The translations under genes were made by a program, and so were the position numbers. Positions 13,490-21,395 of a stretch of 48,939 nt of DNA are shown here, piece after piece. The stretch covers positions 1-48,939 of the forward strand of contig JAGAJO010000024.1 of NCBI GenBank assembly GCA_017626015.1. The letters are read 5' to 3'. Source of the DNA: Ruminococcus sp. (GTDB lineage: Bacteria; Bacillota; Clostridia; Oscillospirales; Ruminococcaceae). Position 1 is the first letter of the stretch; each line of letters begins with the position of its first letter. The notes below the pieces were generated by a model that did no database searches, had not been told where the DNA came from, and saw nothing but the letters and a program-made list of their open reading frames with translations.

Positions 13490-14851
13490 ATGAACATATT
13501 AGACTACATAAAACCCACATACACGTTCAAAGAGATCAACGACTATATGAAAAATCTTCCGCTGGAGGTCAAGGAGCAGATATCTGTCGAGGTCATAAGA
13601 CAGGCTCTGAGCAAGAGCAGACACACGATCGCCATAGCATTTTCAGGCGGTAAGGACAGTCAGGTAGTCGCAGACCTGATAGAGCGTAATTCCCCCGAAG
13701 ATTTCAGCCGTGTGCATTGCATTTTCGGCAATACGGGAATCGAATTTCCAGAAAGCCTGAGATTTGCAAGGAAGTACGGAAAGGAGCATTTCGGGGACAG
13801 ATTTCACGAAACCATGCTGCTTGAATTGCAGGAGGACGAACTCAGATACGATTTCGCCCGTCAGATAGTCGATCAGTTGGAGGACGAAAATGCTCTAGAG
13901 GAAATACTCAAGCCCGACGGTAAGTTGAAAGGTCAGAAAGCTCTTGTCAGCGCAGCTCTTAAACGAGGCTATACGCTCGACCGAACAAACTGTTTTTTCA
14001 AAGGACATAAGATGAATTTTGCTTACTGTGTTGAACAGTACGGAGTTCCGCTTCTGGGCAAGGCAACTTCAAAGCTTGACGCTCACAGAATAAACATCGA
14101 GTGCTTTTTAAAGTACTCGCAGACCGACAGCAAAAAGGACGAGCTGAAGGAGTATTACAGCATTCTCCGGGAGTGCAAGTTCTCGCAGCATTGCTGTAAG
14201 CTGCTGAAAAAAGCTCCGTCGGAAAAACTTCAGGCAGAGCTTGATGTTGATATGATCTTCAAGGGACTTATGGCAAGCGAAAGCCACAGCAGAATGACGA
14301 GCATTTCCACCAGAGGACACATTTTCGCAAGCAGCAGACCGCACATCACGGACGGCGCATTTTATCATGTCAACCCCATAGCTTTATGGACAGATGACGA
14401 TGTGTGGGCTTACATTCACAAATATGACATGGAATATTCTCCGCTTTACGATATCACTTACATTGCGGAGGACGGTACAGAGCAGCACATCAAGCGAAAC
14501 GGCTGTATTATGTGCGGAACGGATATTCAGTTTAAAGATAATCACTTAGCGGTACTCAGGCAGACCCACCCGACAGCATGGCGTTCCTGCATGGAAGCGT
14601 TCGGCTACCGAGATCAGCTGTACAAGCTGTTCCGTCTGAAAAAGGATAAGAATATTTTATCATCGTTTACCGACGACGGCACGAAAGCACGGCTGATAGA
14701 CCGTTTCGGAGGAGTTGAAACTCTGTTACACGCAAAGCCCTGTGCGTATGATGATTTCGGAGAACTGGTAGATCTTACGGGTACAGGACTTGAAAGAGAG
14801 TATGATGCTGAGGTGCTGGAAATGGAAGACGGACAGTTGAAGATCATTTGA
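13490..14851 (+). CDS. PAPS-reductase-like PP-loop protein
   Basis: This 453-residue member of the adenine-nucleotide alpha-hydrolase (PP-loop) superfamily has SGGKDSQVV near residue 54, then FGNTGIEFPESL, as in PAPS reductases. C-terminal motifs WTDDDVWAYI and CIMCGTDIQF are also typical. A middle cysteine group (CKFSQHCCKLL) could bind a metal cluster. DndC and IbrA proteins share this fold, but no Dnd or Ibr partners are here. It is followed by a radical SAM gene and a C5-methyltransferase with little or no spacing. I infer a nucleotide- or DNA-modifying role rather than sulfate assimilation. Confidence 0.85.
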   Translation: MNILDYIKPTYTFKEINDYMKNLPLEVKEQISVEVIRQALSKSRHTIAIAFSGGKDSQVVADLIERNSPEDFSRVHCIFGNTGIEFPESLRFARKYGKEHFGDRFHETMLLELQEDELRYDFARQIVDQLEDENALEEILKPDGKLKGQKALVSAALKRGYTLDRTNCFFKGHKMNFAYCVEQYGVPLLGKATSKLDAHRINIECFLKYSQTDSKKDELKEYYSILRECKFSQHCCKLLKKAPSEKLQAELDVDMIFKGLMASESHSRMTSISTRGHIFASSRPHITDGAFYHVNPIALWTDDDVWAYIHKYDMEYSPLYDITYIAEDGTEQHIKRNGCIMCGTDIQFKDNHLAVLRQTHPTAWRSCMEAFGYRDQLYKLFRLKKDKNILSSFTDDGTKARLIDRFGGVETLLHAKPCAYDDFGELVDLTGTGLEREYDAEVLEMEDGQLKII

Positions 14852-14867
14852 TGATTTGGAGGGAGCT

Positions 14868-15779
14868 ATGAAAATCGGTTTATGGAGCGACAGCCATAAT
14901 TTCCCCAGCCTGCCGTTAATGAAACTGTCTGCATATCACAAATCTATCGGCGATACGGTTGAAACGCTGGACTATTTAACACACTACGATCTTGTTTATG
15001 CAAGCAAGGTTTTCAGTTTTACAAAGGACATTGAGGACGACTGCATTGTTCAGGCGGACGAAATACGCAGAGGCGGCACGGGTTACTGCATATCGGTAAT
15101 CGACGGCAAAGAGGTATTTGACAAATCAAAGGACACGCCGCTGCCGAAAGAGATCGAGCATATCTATCCCGATTACAGCATTTTCCCGAAATACGAATAT
15201 GCAACGGGATTTCTGACAAGGGGCTGTCCCCGAAACTGCGGATTTTGCATAGTCGGAAAGAAAGAGGGCTTATGCTCCCGTCAGGTGGCGGACTTGTCCG
15301 AGTTCTGGAGAGGACAAAAGGAAATAAAGCTGCTTGACCCCAATTTACTGGCTTGCAAGGAACACGAAAGTATTTTGAAACAGCTTGCGGAAAGCGGCGC
15401 AAAGGTTGATTTCACACAGGGAATTGACATTCGTCTGACAAATCCCGATAATATATCCCTGCTCAACAAAGTCAAAACAAGTATGATACATTTTGCATGG
15501 GATGATCCGAAACAAGATCTGACAGAATGTTTCAAACTGTTTGCAGAGCATACAAGCATAAAGTCCGATCGGAACAAGGCGGTATATGTACTGACGAATT
15601 TCAACAGCACGATTGACGAAGATCTGTACCGCATATACACCTTGCGTGATCTGGGTTACAGCCCCTACGTTATGATCTATCAAAAGGAGACAGCAGACAA
15701 AACGCACAAACGATTACAACGCTGGGTAAATTGCAGATGGATTTTTCACAGCGTGGAAAGATTTGAGGAATATAAATGA
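14868..15779 (+). CDS. Radical SAM protein
   Basis: This 303-residue protein has the cluster motif C-x3-C-x2-C in RGCPRNCGFC near residue 120. The N-terminal 100 residues (MKIGLWSDSHNFPSLPLMKL) recall B12-binding-like domains of larger radical SAM enzymes. It lies 16 bp after the PP-loop gene and overlaps the methyltransferase by ATGA, so the three are co-translated. Substrate is not known. Start ATG 14868 has GGAGGG upstream; an earlier in-frame TTG lies upstream of that site. Confidence 0.85.
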   Translation: MKIGLWSDSHNFPSLPLMKLSAYHKSIGDTVETLDYLTHYDLVYASKVFSFTKDIEDDCIVQADEIRRGGTGYCISVIDGKEVFDKSKDTPLPKEIEHIYPDYSIFPKYEYATGFLTRGCPRNCGFCIVGKKEGLCSRQVADLSEFWRGQKEIKLLDPNLLACKEHESILKQLAESGAKVDFTQGIDIRLTNPDNISLLNKVKTSMIHFAWDDPKQDLTECFKLFAEHTSIKSDRNKAVYVLTNFNSTIDEDLYRIYTLRDLGYSPYVMIYQKETADKTHKRLQRWVNCRWIFHSVERFEEYK

Positions 15780-17074
15780 CATTCATAGATTTTTTCGCAG
15801 GGACAGGAGGCTTCCGGCGAGGAATGGAGCTTGCCGGACATAAATGCCTAGGCTTCTGCGAGTACGATAAATTTGCGGTGCAGTCGTACCGCGCAATGCA
15901 CGACACGGAGGGAGAATGGTATGCAAAGGATATACGAGAAGTCAGGGCAGCTGACGTTCCTCGAGCCGACGTCTGGTGCGCAGGATTCCCCTGTCAGGAC
16001 GTCAGCATCGCGGGGAAATGCCTCGGGTTCAAAGGAAAGCGTTCAAGCCTGTTTTTTGCAGTTACAGGACTTGTTAGAGACCTCGGGGAAAAAGATCGAC
16101 CCTCTTACCTGTTATTTGAGAACGTTAAAAATCTACTTAGCGTTAACGGAGGGTTTGACTTCGCCCGCATTCTCGTTGAGCTGGACGAGATCGGGTACGA
16201 TGTCGAATGGCAGCTTATCAACTCTGCCGAAGTCGTCCCTCAGAACAGGGAAAGAGTGTTTATTGTCGGACGTATTAGAAGCAAACACGGACGAAAAGTA
16301 TTTCCTGTCGGAGAAAGCGTTGAAATTCATAACAGACCCGAAACGGCTGGGAAAATACACGGAGATAAAGTAATGACATTAACTGCAAAAGGTCAGTCCA
16401 ACTGGACTGGAACATTTATTAAGCAGATATGCAACGTCAGCCCTACAAAAACAAGGTCAAATCCCAATCAGGGCAGAGTGTACGACACAAGCGGAATTGC
16501 ACCCTGTCTGAACTGTATGGGCGGCGGAGGGCTTGAACCTAAGATAGCAATACCTATTTCTATGACGCAGAAAAAAATAAAACCGTGTGAATTAGCACCG
16601 ACTTTGACAGCAGCCGGACCTTCCAGAGGCAGAGGTAACAGCAGTCCTGTCGGCGGAGTAATGATAAAAACCGCAATACCATGTATTACACCTGACCGCA
16701 TAAACAAACGGCAGAACGGACGGCGTTTCAAAAATAATAACGATCCGATGTTTACTCTTACGGCGCAGGACAGACACGGGGTTATAATTTACAGTGGTGA
16801 AAAATATTTTATCCGCAAGCTCACGCCCCTTGAATGCTGGAGATTACAGGGCTGGGAGGACGAATATTTCTTCCGCGCGTTTTTCCTGGACAAGGACTTG
16901 GCGCATAAATTCAATAACGCCTACCAGCGGCATAAAAGCAACCCCGTCCGCCTTATGCGCTGGGCGTTCGGACATCAGAAAATGTCAGACAGTCAGCTGT
17001 ACAAACAGGCGGGCAACGGGGTTACAGTGACGGTTATCCGGCGTATAGCCGAAAAATTCAGATCGGAGGAATGA
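15776..17074 (+). CDS. DNA cytosine-C5 methyltransferase
   Basis: This full-length 432-residue enzyme methylates C5 of cytosine in DNA. Visible motifs: I FFAGTGGF (6-13), IV GFPCQD with catalytic C73, VI ENV (115-117), VIII QNRERVF (156-162), IX RKLTPLECWRLQG, and X QAGNGV near the end. The target recognition region, about residues 175-330, is long and contains several TLTA-type segments. No restriction enzyme partner is beside it, so it is probably a solitary anti-restriction methylase. A second ORF with its own ribosome-binding site is overprinted in the +1 frame at 15921-16373. Confidence 0.95.
   Translation: MTFIDFFAGTGGFRRGMELAGHKCLGFCEYDKFAVQSYRAMHDTEGEWYAKDIREVRAADVPRADVWCAGFPCQDVSIAGKCLGFKGKRSSLFFAVTGLVRDLGEKDRPSYLLFENVKNLLSVNGGFDFARILVELDEIGYDVEWQLINSAEVVPQNRERVFIVGRIRSKHGRKVFPVGESVEIHNRPETAGKIHGDKVMTLTAKGQSNWTGTFIKQICNVSPTKTRSNPNQGRVYDTSGIAPCLNCMGGGGLEPKIAIPISMTQKKIKPCELAPTLTAAGPSRGRGNSSPVGGVMIKTAIPCITPDRINKRQNGRRFKNNNDPMFTLTAQDRHGVIIYSGEKYFIRKLTPLECWRLQGWEDEYFFRAFFLDKDLAHKFNNAYQRHKSNPVRLMRWAFGHQKMSDSQLYKQAGNGVTVTVIRRIAEKFRSEE
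15921..16373 (+). CDS. Overprinted ORF inside the C5 methyltransferase
   Basis: A 150-codon ORF in another frame of the methyltransferase gene has GGAGGGAGA seven bases before its ATG. Segments such as SPVRTSAS, SLSWTRSGTMSNGSL and CLLSDVLEANTDEKYFLSEK recall free-standing phage proteins (RTS..., SLSDILE...KYFLS) that I have seen next to DNA methylases. That resemblance and the ribosome-binding site are why I list it. It could instead be an artefact of methyltransferase codons recurring in other genomes. Expression is not shown. Confidence 0.5.
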   Translation: MQRIYEKSGQLTFLEPTSGAQDSPVRTSASRGNASGSKESVQACFLQLQDLLETSGKKIDPLTCYLRTLKIYLALTEGLTSPAFSLSWTRSGTMSNGSLSTLPKSSLRTGKECLLSDVLEANTDEKYFLSEKALKFITDPKRLGKYTEIK

Positions 17075-17077
17075 AAA

Positions 17078-17485
17078 ATGAAAAGATTAACAACGGACAA
17101 CCCTAAGAACAATATCGAAACGCTAATGAATTACTGCACGGCAGATAAAGACGGCTGGGCAGTCCTGAAATATGCGTGCGGAGAAGAAAACATAAAGCTG
17201 CACGAATACACAGCGAGGTGCTGTCGGGAACACGGCTGTAAAAATATAACCGCTGATTTTGTGGCAGAGGACGGGTTATTTGACTGCTGCGATTGCCCTG
17301 TCGCAATTATGTACTACTGCGGATCTCAGGCGGCGGAAAATAACGCACAGTTTTCTGCTTATGAGGACACTGGGTTTACGCCGGAGGAGATCAAGAAACT
17401 GAAATCTGAAAACGCCAAGCTCCGTGAACTGCTGAAATCGGCGTTGGAGGATATGAAAAAATTGCTGATAAGATCAGATCTATGA
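17078..17485 (+). CDS. Phage protein with Cys-rich core and C-terminal coiled coil
   Basis: This 135-residue protein starts MKRLTTDNPKNN, has several cysteines (CCREHGC, CCDCP), and ends in AYEDTGFTPEEIKKLKSENAKL. That last segment is common at the end of small Firmicutes phage proteins. Function is unknown. CGGAGGA precedes ATG 17078. Confidence 0.8.
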   Translation: MKRLTTDNPKNNIETLMNYCTADKDGWAVLKYACGEENIKLHEYTARCCREHGCKNITADFVAEDGLFDCCDCPVAIMYYCGSQAAENNAQFSAYEDTGFTPEEIKKLKSENAKLRELLKSALEDMKKLLIRSDL

Positions 17486-17643
17486 CAGACGAGGAACTTG
17501 CAGACAGAAGAATAGGAGAAATCAATGGAGTAGCTCCCTGTGCTGTGTGGATAGCTCTTGATGTGCCGGATAAGGTGTTTTTGAGTAAATCCGAAGCATT
17601 GAAATGCGAACCTAAATATTTGCAGAGGAGTGAAGAAAAATGA
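17482..17643 (+). CDS. Small hypothetical protein
   Basis: A 53-residue ORF is linked to both neighbours by 4-bp ATGA overlaps. The sequence (MTDEELADRRIGEINGVAPC) has no recognised domain. Tight coupling supports translation. Confidence 0.65.
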   Translation: MTDEELADRRIGEINGVAPCAVWIALDVPDKVFLSKSEALKCEPKYLQRSEEK

Positions 17644-17957
17644 AAGCATGGATTGCAGGCGTAAAAGATGAATTCGGTAAAACAGTTGTTTTTTCCGAAA
17701 CGCGCGGCAAAGCTAAGTCTATTGCGTTAACAACTGACGTTTGCGAAGATGCGGATTATTGCGACATCGAGGTTCACAGATTGCCACAAGCTGATCATTG
17801 TTACAAAAACGGCAAAACCGAAATGGATTGGAACGATCCCGCTGACCGCTTGATTTTAGTCAGGGATTTTGGATTCTATTGCGAATATGTTGACCCTGAC
17901 AAATGCAAACATTGCTGTGCAAGGGAATTTTGCGAAGAGTATCAAATTAAAATTTAA
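17640..17957 (+). CDS. Conserved phage hypothetical protein
   Basis: This 105-residue protein has a small alpha/beta appearance with C-terminal cysteines (CKHCCAREFC) that may bind metal. It overlaps the previous stop. Similar proteins accompany YopX-type genes in clostridial prophages, and a YopX gene follows here. Function is unknown. Confidence 0.75.
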   Translation: MKAWIAGVKDEFGKTVVFSETRGKAKSIALTTDVCEDADYCDIEVHRLPQADHCYKNGKTEMDWNDPADRLILVRDFGFYCEYVDPDKCKHCCAREFCEEYQIKI

Positions 17958-17974
17958 AATGGAGCGTGAAAACA

Positions 17975-18337
17975 ATGGAGGATAGAGAAATTTTGTTCAG
18001 AGGAAAAATCGGTAACGGCTGGGCTTACGGAGATTTAAGGCATTTTAAAAATTCAGTCGCAATATTCAGACAGGGGTATACATTTCCGTATCTCGTTATC
18101 CCCTCGACCGTCGGTCAGTATACAGGATTGACCGACCAGAACGGCGTGAAGATTTTTGAGGGGGATATTATTGAAACGACTAGTGGAAATAGAGGGTATG
18201 TTGTGTTTGAAAATGGCGCATTTATGAAATCATGTAATCCCAAAGATATGCCGTTTCTGATTGCAGATGTTGTGAATACAGTCATCGGCAATATCCACGA
18301 CAACCCCGAGCTGCTCAGAGGTGACAACAATGCCTGA
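17975..18337 (+). CDS. YopX family protein
   Basis: This 120-residue protein matches the YopX fold: FRGKIGNGWAYGDL at the start, GQYTGLTDQNGVKIFEGDII in the middle and VIGNIHDNPELL at the end. YopX proteins are common in prophages of Firmicutes (first named in SPbeta); the molecular role is unknown. ATG 17975 has GGAG ten bases upstream; GTG 17966 sits too close to it. Confidence 0.92.
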   Translation: MEDREILFRGKIGNGWAYGDLRHFKNSVAIFRQGYTFPYLVIPSTVGQYTGLTDQNGVKIFEGDIIETTSGNRGYVVFENGAFMKSCNPKDMPFLIADVVNTVIGNIHDNPELLRGDNNA

Positions 18338-18398
18338 AAAATCCGACGATATGACTATCATAGAACTACTGAGGGCGATACTGAGAGGTGAACGTTAA
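18330..18398 (+). CDS. Tiny coupled ORF
   Basis: A 22-residue peptide (MPEKSDDMTIIELLRAILRG) overlaps the end of the YopX gene and its stop overlaps the next ATG. It is probably translated by coupling. No function is visible. Confidence 0.5.
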   Translation: MPEKSDDMTIIELLRAILRGER

Positions 18399-18568
18399 TG
18401 TCCGGGACATACGACAAATATGACAGATACAAAGAACTACACAGATGTTATGACTGCGGAAAGCCGACAGAACCTAAGTCAAACGGCGGATATTACGTCC
18501 GCTGTAAGGCTTGCAGAACGAAGTCGGCTGAATATCAATTTGAAAGGAGGCACGCTGATGAACGGTAA
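18398..18568 (+). CDS. Small zinc-ribbon-like protein
   Basis: This 56-residue protein has two C-x2-C pairs (CYDCGKPT and CKACRTKS) separated by about 15 residues, a probable zinc ribbon, then a basic tail. It overlaps both neighbours. It is likely nucleic-acid binding. Confidence 0.75.
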   Translation: MSGTYDKYDRYKELHRCYDCGKPTEPKSNGGYYVRCKACRTKSAEYQFERRHADER

Positions 18569-19001
18569 AGTTCCTGAACATGCAGAGCAGGCAGCTCTTT
18601 TCTGCTGGACTGATTTTGCAACTCATGACAGACGAATAACACAAGTAGTTGTTTTTGGAGAAAAAATGTCGGTGCTTGATTTTCTTCATGCAATACCTAA
18701 TGGAGGATACCGTAACAAGACTACTGCGGCAAAACTAAAAGCAGAAGGTGTAAAGCCGGGAGTGCCGGATATTTGTCTCCCCTACCCTGTGGGAGAATTC
18801 CACGGACTGTATATTGAAATGAAGCGGGAATCAGGCGGCAGATTAAGTGACCGTCAGAAAATATGGATTGCTTATTTACAGTCACAGAATTATGCGGCAT
18901 GCGTTTGTAATGGATTTGAAGAAGCACGTGACGTTTTACTTGCATATTTGTCCGGACGATTTAAAAATATAAACTTAAAGTCAAACGCAAAGAAACCGTA
19001 G
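18558..19001 (+). CDS. VRR-NUC domain nuclease
   Basis: This 147-residue protein has the VRR-NUC core: GVKPGVPDICLPYP, YIEMKRESGG and LSDRQKIWIAYLQSQNYAACV, with the D...E-x-K catalytic pattern of the PD-(D/E)XK superfamily. Stand-alone VRR-NUC proteins in phage replication modules are thought to resolve or trim branched DNA. It starts at ATG 18558 behind AAGGAGG, overlapping the zinc-ribbon gene. Confidence 0.92.
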   Translation: MNGKVPEHAEQAALFCWTDFATHDRRITQVVVFGEKMSVLDFLHAIPNGGYRNKTTAAKLKAEGVKPGVPDICLPYPVGEFHGLYIEMKRESGGRLSDRQKIWIAYLQSQNYAACVCNGFEEARDVLLAYLSGRFKNINLKSNAKKP

Positions 19002-19016
19002 AAAGGGGATAATGTA

Positions 19017-19595
19017 ATGAAAATACCGGCAATATTATCTGTTATGAAGAAAAAGAAGTCTCTCGGAATATGCAGGATAGGTACAGAGGAGCAATATGTA
19101 ACTGACGGACAAGCTGCTTACAATATAAGCTGCCTTCCGTTTGTAAGCCCCGAACAGCTATTGTCAATGATGGGTATTCCCGAGGGGAAAATGAGTGATT
19201 ATTACATAGAATTTAAACCCGACTTGGAAAAGATTATTACAGGGGGTTTCAGTAACGGATATACTGATCAGATGATCGAAAGAAGCAAAATATGCATTAT
19301 GTATATGGGCGGTATTTATGAGCCGCTTGAATTTTCCTGCGGCACAGTTTTTGTGGACTGCAAATTTTTAAAACCCTTTGACGGTATGGAGTACGATCTT
19401 TACGAAAGGCACAGCGAAACTGACAATACTAGCATTATTGCAGTGAAAGCGGGATTTCTGCTTCTTGGATTAATTATCCCAACAAATATTTCTTCCGAGG
19501 ATTTATGCAAATCTCTTATGGTTATCACTAATTCCATAAAAAAAGAATGTAACTACGATCAGAAATTTGAGCAGCAAAGTTTTGATTCTGATTAG
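19017..19595 (+). CDS. Hypothetical early protein
   Basis: This 192-residue protein has no recognised catalytic motif; the N-terminus is basic and the rest mixed alpha/beta. GAAAGGGG precedes the start. It lies between the VRR-NUC nuclease and the Rep gene, which places it in the replication module. Confidence 0.8.
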   Translation: MKIPAILSVMKKKKSLGICRIGTEEQYVTDGQAAYNISCLPFVSPEQLLSMMGIPEGKMSDYYIEFKPDLEKIITGGFSNGYTDQMIERSKICIMYMGGIYEPLEFSCGTVFVDCKFLKPFDGMEYDLYERHSETDNTSIIAVKAGFLLLGLIIPTNISSEDLCKSLMVITNSIKKECNYDQKFEQQSFDSD

Positions 19596-19671
19596 GCAAT
19601 TTTTTTGAAGTAAAACAATCAGCACAAATCTGTATATATTATATATAGTATAAAACAGATGTTTGAATTTT

Positions 19672-19690
19672 CCCGCAGACTGTCTGCGGG
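19672..19690. other. Candidate replication-origin hairpin before rep
   Basis: CCCGCAGA (19672-19679) pairs perfectly with TCTGCGGG (19683-19690) around a 3-base loop, with GCGGG repeated just after. A strongly A/T stretch (about 19631-19655) lies upstream and the HUH Rep starts 51 bp downstream. Rep proteins of this type nick at or near such hairpins, but the nick site is not identified. Confidence 0.5.
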
Positions 19691-19741
19691 AAGCGGGCTT
19701 GTAATGGGTATTAACAAATCAACCAGAAAGAAGGACCAGCT

Positions 19742-20548
19742 ATGAGGACATACAGCAGGAAACGATATAGAGAACAGAAATTCTCTTATAGTAACTATAT
19801 GGAAGTGAATTTATATCCTGTTTATGAATTTCCGAGAGCGGGTAGAAGAAAGACAGTCAGGAAGCCTTCTAAGGAAGTTCAAGTAAAACTAAATCAGAAG
19901 CATGCTGAGCGGAGGCTGGCAAGACTGATCGCCAATAACTTCACCAGTGACGATTACAAGCTAGAGCTTACATATTCAGATAAATTCTATCCCGACAGTC
20001 TTGAAAGAGCGAAAAGAGATATTCAGAATTTTTTCCGCAGACTGAACAGGGTAAGAGAAAAGCAGGGACTTTCACCAACAAAGTATATTTATTCCATAGA
20101 AGCAGGAACAAGAGGCGGACGTATTCATTTCCATCTTATCCTGACAGGCGGTCTGAGTCTGAAAGAGATACAGAAAATATGGGGAAAAGGATATGTTGAC
20201 GCTGTTTTACCGCTGATGTTTGACGAAACAGGTGTACAGGGCATTGCTAAATATTTCTGCAAGCAGAAGTTAGATGAAAACGGGAATATAGACGGCAAGT
20301 ATGCCAAGAGATACCAGCGTTCCCGAAACTGCGTTGAACCGGAACCTAAGACAAACGATTACAGGTTCAGCAAGAAGAAAGTCAGAGAAATTGCAGAGGA
20401 CAGTGAGAACCGGCGAATGGTAGAAAACTATTATCCGGATTTTTTCTGTGCGGAATGCAAGCCTTTTTGGAATGATAATAACGGTGAATTTTACATAACA
20501 ATTATGCTTTATCGAAAAGATACCGTGCTAGATCTGAAAAGGAGGTGA
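19742..20548 (+). CDS. rep: HUH rolling-circle Rep (G2P/ORF2-like)
   Basis: This 268-residue replication initiator has the three Rep motifs: LELTY (I), IHFHLIL with H129 and H131 (II, metal binding), and GIAKYFCKQK with catalytic Y171 (III). The later YQRSRNCVEPEPK segment is typical of G2P-like Reps of Firmicutes mobile elements. Such enzymes nick one strand at the origin and stay linked to the 5' end. There is no helicase, primase or polymerase gene in the window, so replication likely starts by this Rep and uses host machinery. It pairs with a degenerate paralogue at 9315. Confidence 0.9.
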   Translation: MRTYSRKRYREQKFSYSNYMEVNLYPVYEFPRAGRRKTVRKPSKEVQVKLNQKHAERRLARLIANNFTSDDYKLELTYSDKFYPDSLERAKRDIQNFFRRLNRVREKQGLSPTKYIYSIEAGTRGGRIHFHLILTGGLSLKEIQKIWGKGYVDAVLPLMFDETGVQGIAKYFCKQKLDENGNIDGKYAKRYQRSRNCVEPEPKTNDYRFSKKKVREIAEDSENRRMVENYYPDFFCAECKPFWNDNNGEFYITIMLYRKDTVLDLKRR

Positions 20549-20700
20549 TAACAACGAAAATCAAGCCTGAACATATTTTTCCGCTGATCCTGATAGTTCT
20601 TGATATTCTGGCGGCTTTTATTCATGTTTATCACAAGAATTATAAAATGGCTGTTTATTGGCTGGCGGCGGCTGTTTTAAATATTACAGTAACCTTTTAA
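20545..20700 (+). CDS. Small membrane protein, start uncertain
   Basis: An ORF of about 51 codons has two hydrophobic segments (IFPLILIVLDILAAF and MAVYWLAAAVLNIT). The only standard start, GTG 20545, lies within the AAGGAGGTG ribosome-binding site, so the real start may be a non-standard codon (ATA or ACG) near 20548-20556. It follows rep directly. Function is unknown. Confidence 0.6.
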   Translation: MITTKIKPEHIFPLILIVLDILAAFIHVYHKNYKMAVYWLAAAVLNITVTF

Positions 20701-20723
20701 TTTTTTGAAGTGAGGTGACAGAT

Positions 20724-20921
20724 ATGAGCAATGAAGAATTTGCGGTTTGTTTTGAAGAGTTTAAGAAAAGTAAGGCATCTGAAAACGCTGACGAGGAGAT
20801 AGTGTCATATCACTGTGACAGATCGGGTATATATATGACATTCTGGGGAGAGCCTGAAGATGACAAGCTGGAGAGAGAATGTCGTAGGACGTGTCCGTTT
20901 TTTCAGACGTTAAGGAGGTAG
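20724..20921 (+). CDS. Small hypothetical protein
   Basis: This 65-residue acidic protein has three cysteines (CDRSG, CRRTCPFF) and GAGGTG upstream of ATG 20724. It lies between rep and the late regulator. No domain is recognised. Confidence 0.75.
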   Translation: MSNEEFAVCFEEFKKSKASENADEEIVSYHCDRSGIYMTFWGEPEDDKLERECRRTCPFFQTLRR

Positions 20922-20924
20922 CAT

Positions 20925-21329
20925 ATGACCCTGAGTGAGAAGATCGAAAGATTAAAACAAATCCCTAAAAGGATCGCCGAGATTGAGGAGGACAGAAGGA
21001 GATTTTTAGAAGCAAGTAGCTGCACGGGAGAAAGTTCAGCGCATACAGATGAAAATTCTACGGAAAACAAGATGATAAAATATTCTGACGGCGGCAAGGA
21101 CATTGATATGCTCAAAAAAGAGCGCCAACAGCTTATCTTTGAAGTCGCTACGGAGATCGATGAACGAATCAGCGGTGATGGGGCTGTTGCTGTAGATACA
21201 AGACGGATCCTTAAAGCAAGATTTATTGACGGAGAAAAGCTCAAGACTATAAGTCAGAAAGTAGTTTTTCGCAATTACACAACGGTCAGGAGACTTTTTG
21301 ACGAGGGCTGTACAAAGCTGGGGCTATAA
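20925..21329 (+). CDS. DUF1492/ArpU-like late transcription regulator
   Basis: This 134-residue protein has a coiled N-terminal half (KIERLKQIPKRIAEIEEDRR) and a C-terminal sigma-region-4-like helix-turn-helix (ILKARFIDGEKLKTISQKV ... TTVRRLF). That plan is typical of RinA/ArpU/DUF1492 regulators that switch on late genes. It is the last gene before three 20-bp iterons and a promoter with a good -10 but no -35, exactly where such an activator would bind. The ATG has AAGGAGG upstream. Confidence 0.8.
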   Translation: MTLSEKIERLKQIPKRIAEIEEDRRRFLEASSCTGESSAHTDENSTENKMIKYSDGGKDIDMLKKERQQLIFEVATEIDERISGDGAVAVDTRRILKARFIDGEKLKTISQKVVFRNYTTVRRLFDEGCTKLGL

Positions 21330-21335
21330 AAATTT

Positions 21336-21395
21336 CACTGAATTTTACTCAATTGCACTGAATTGTACTCGATTTCACTTGAAATAATCTGAAAA
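21336..21395 (+). repeat. Three 20-bp iterons
   Basis: Units begin at 21336, 21356 and 21376 with CACTGAATT, CACTGAATT and CACTTGAAA. The first two differ at only a few positions; the third is diverged. A 20-bp period keeps them on one face of the helix. They lie directly behind the late-regulator gene and the third overlaps the -35 position of the late promoter, so they are probable activator sites. Confidence 0.7.

Noticed and set aside
13333-13653. A 106-aa rightward ORF before the PP-loop gene
   Set aside because: It overlaps the well-supported 13284 (leftward) and 13490 genes in another frame and has no ribosome-binding site.
13490-14851. A phosphorothioation (Dnd) system
   Set aside because: The PP-loop protein shares the DndC-type fold, but DndA, DndB, DndD and DndE are absent.
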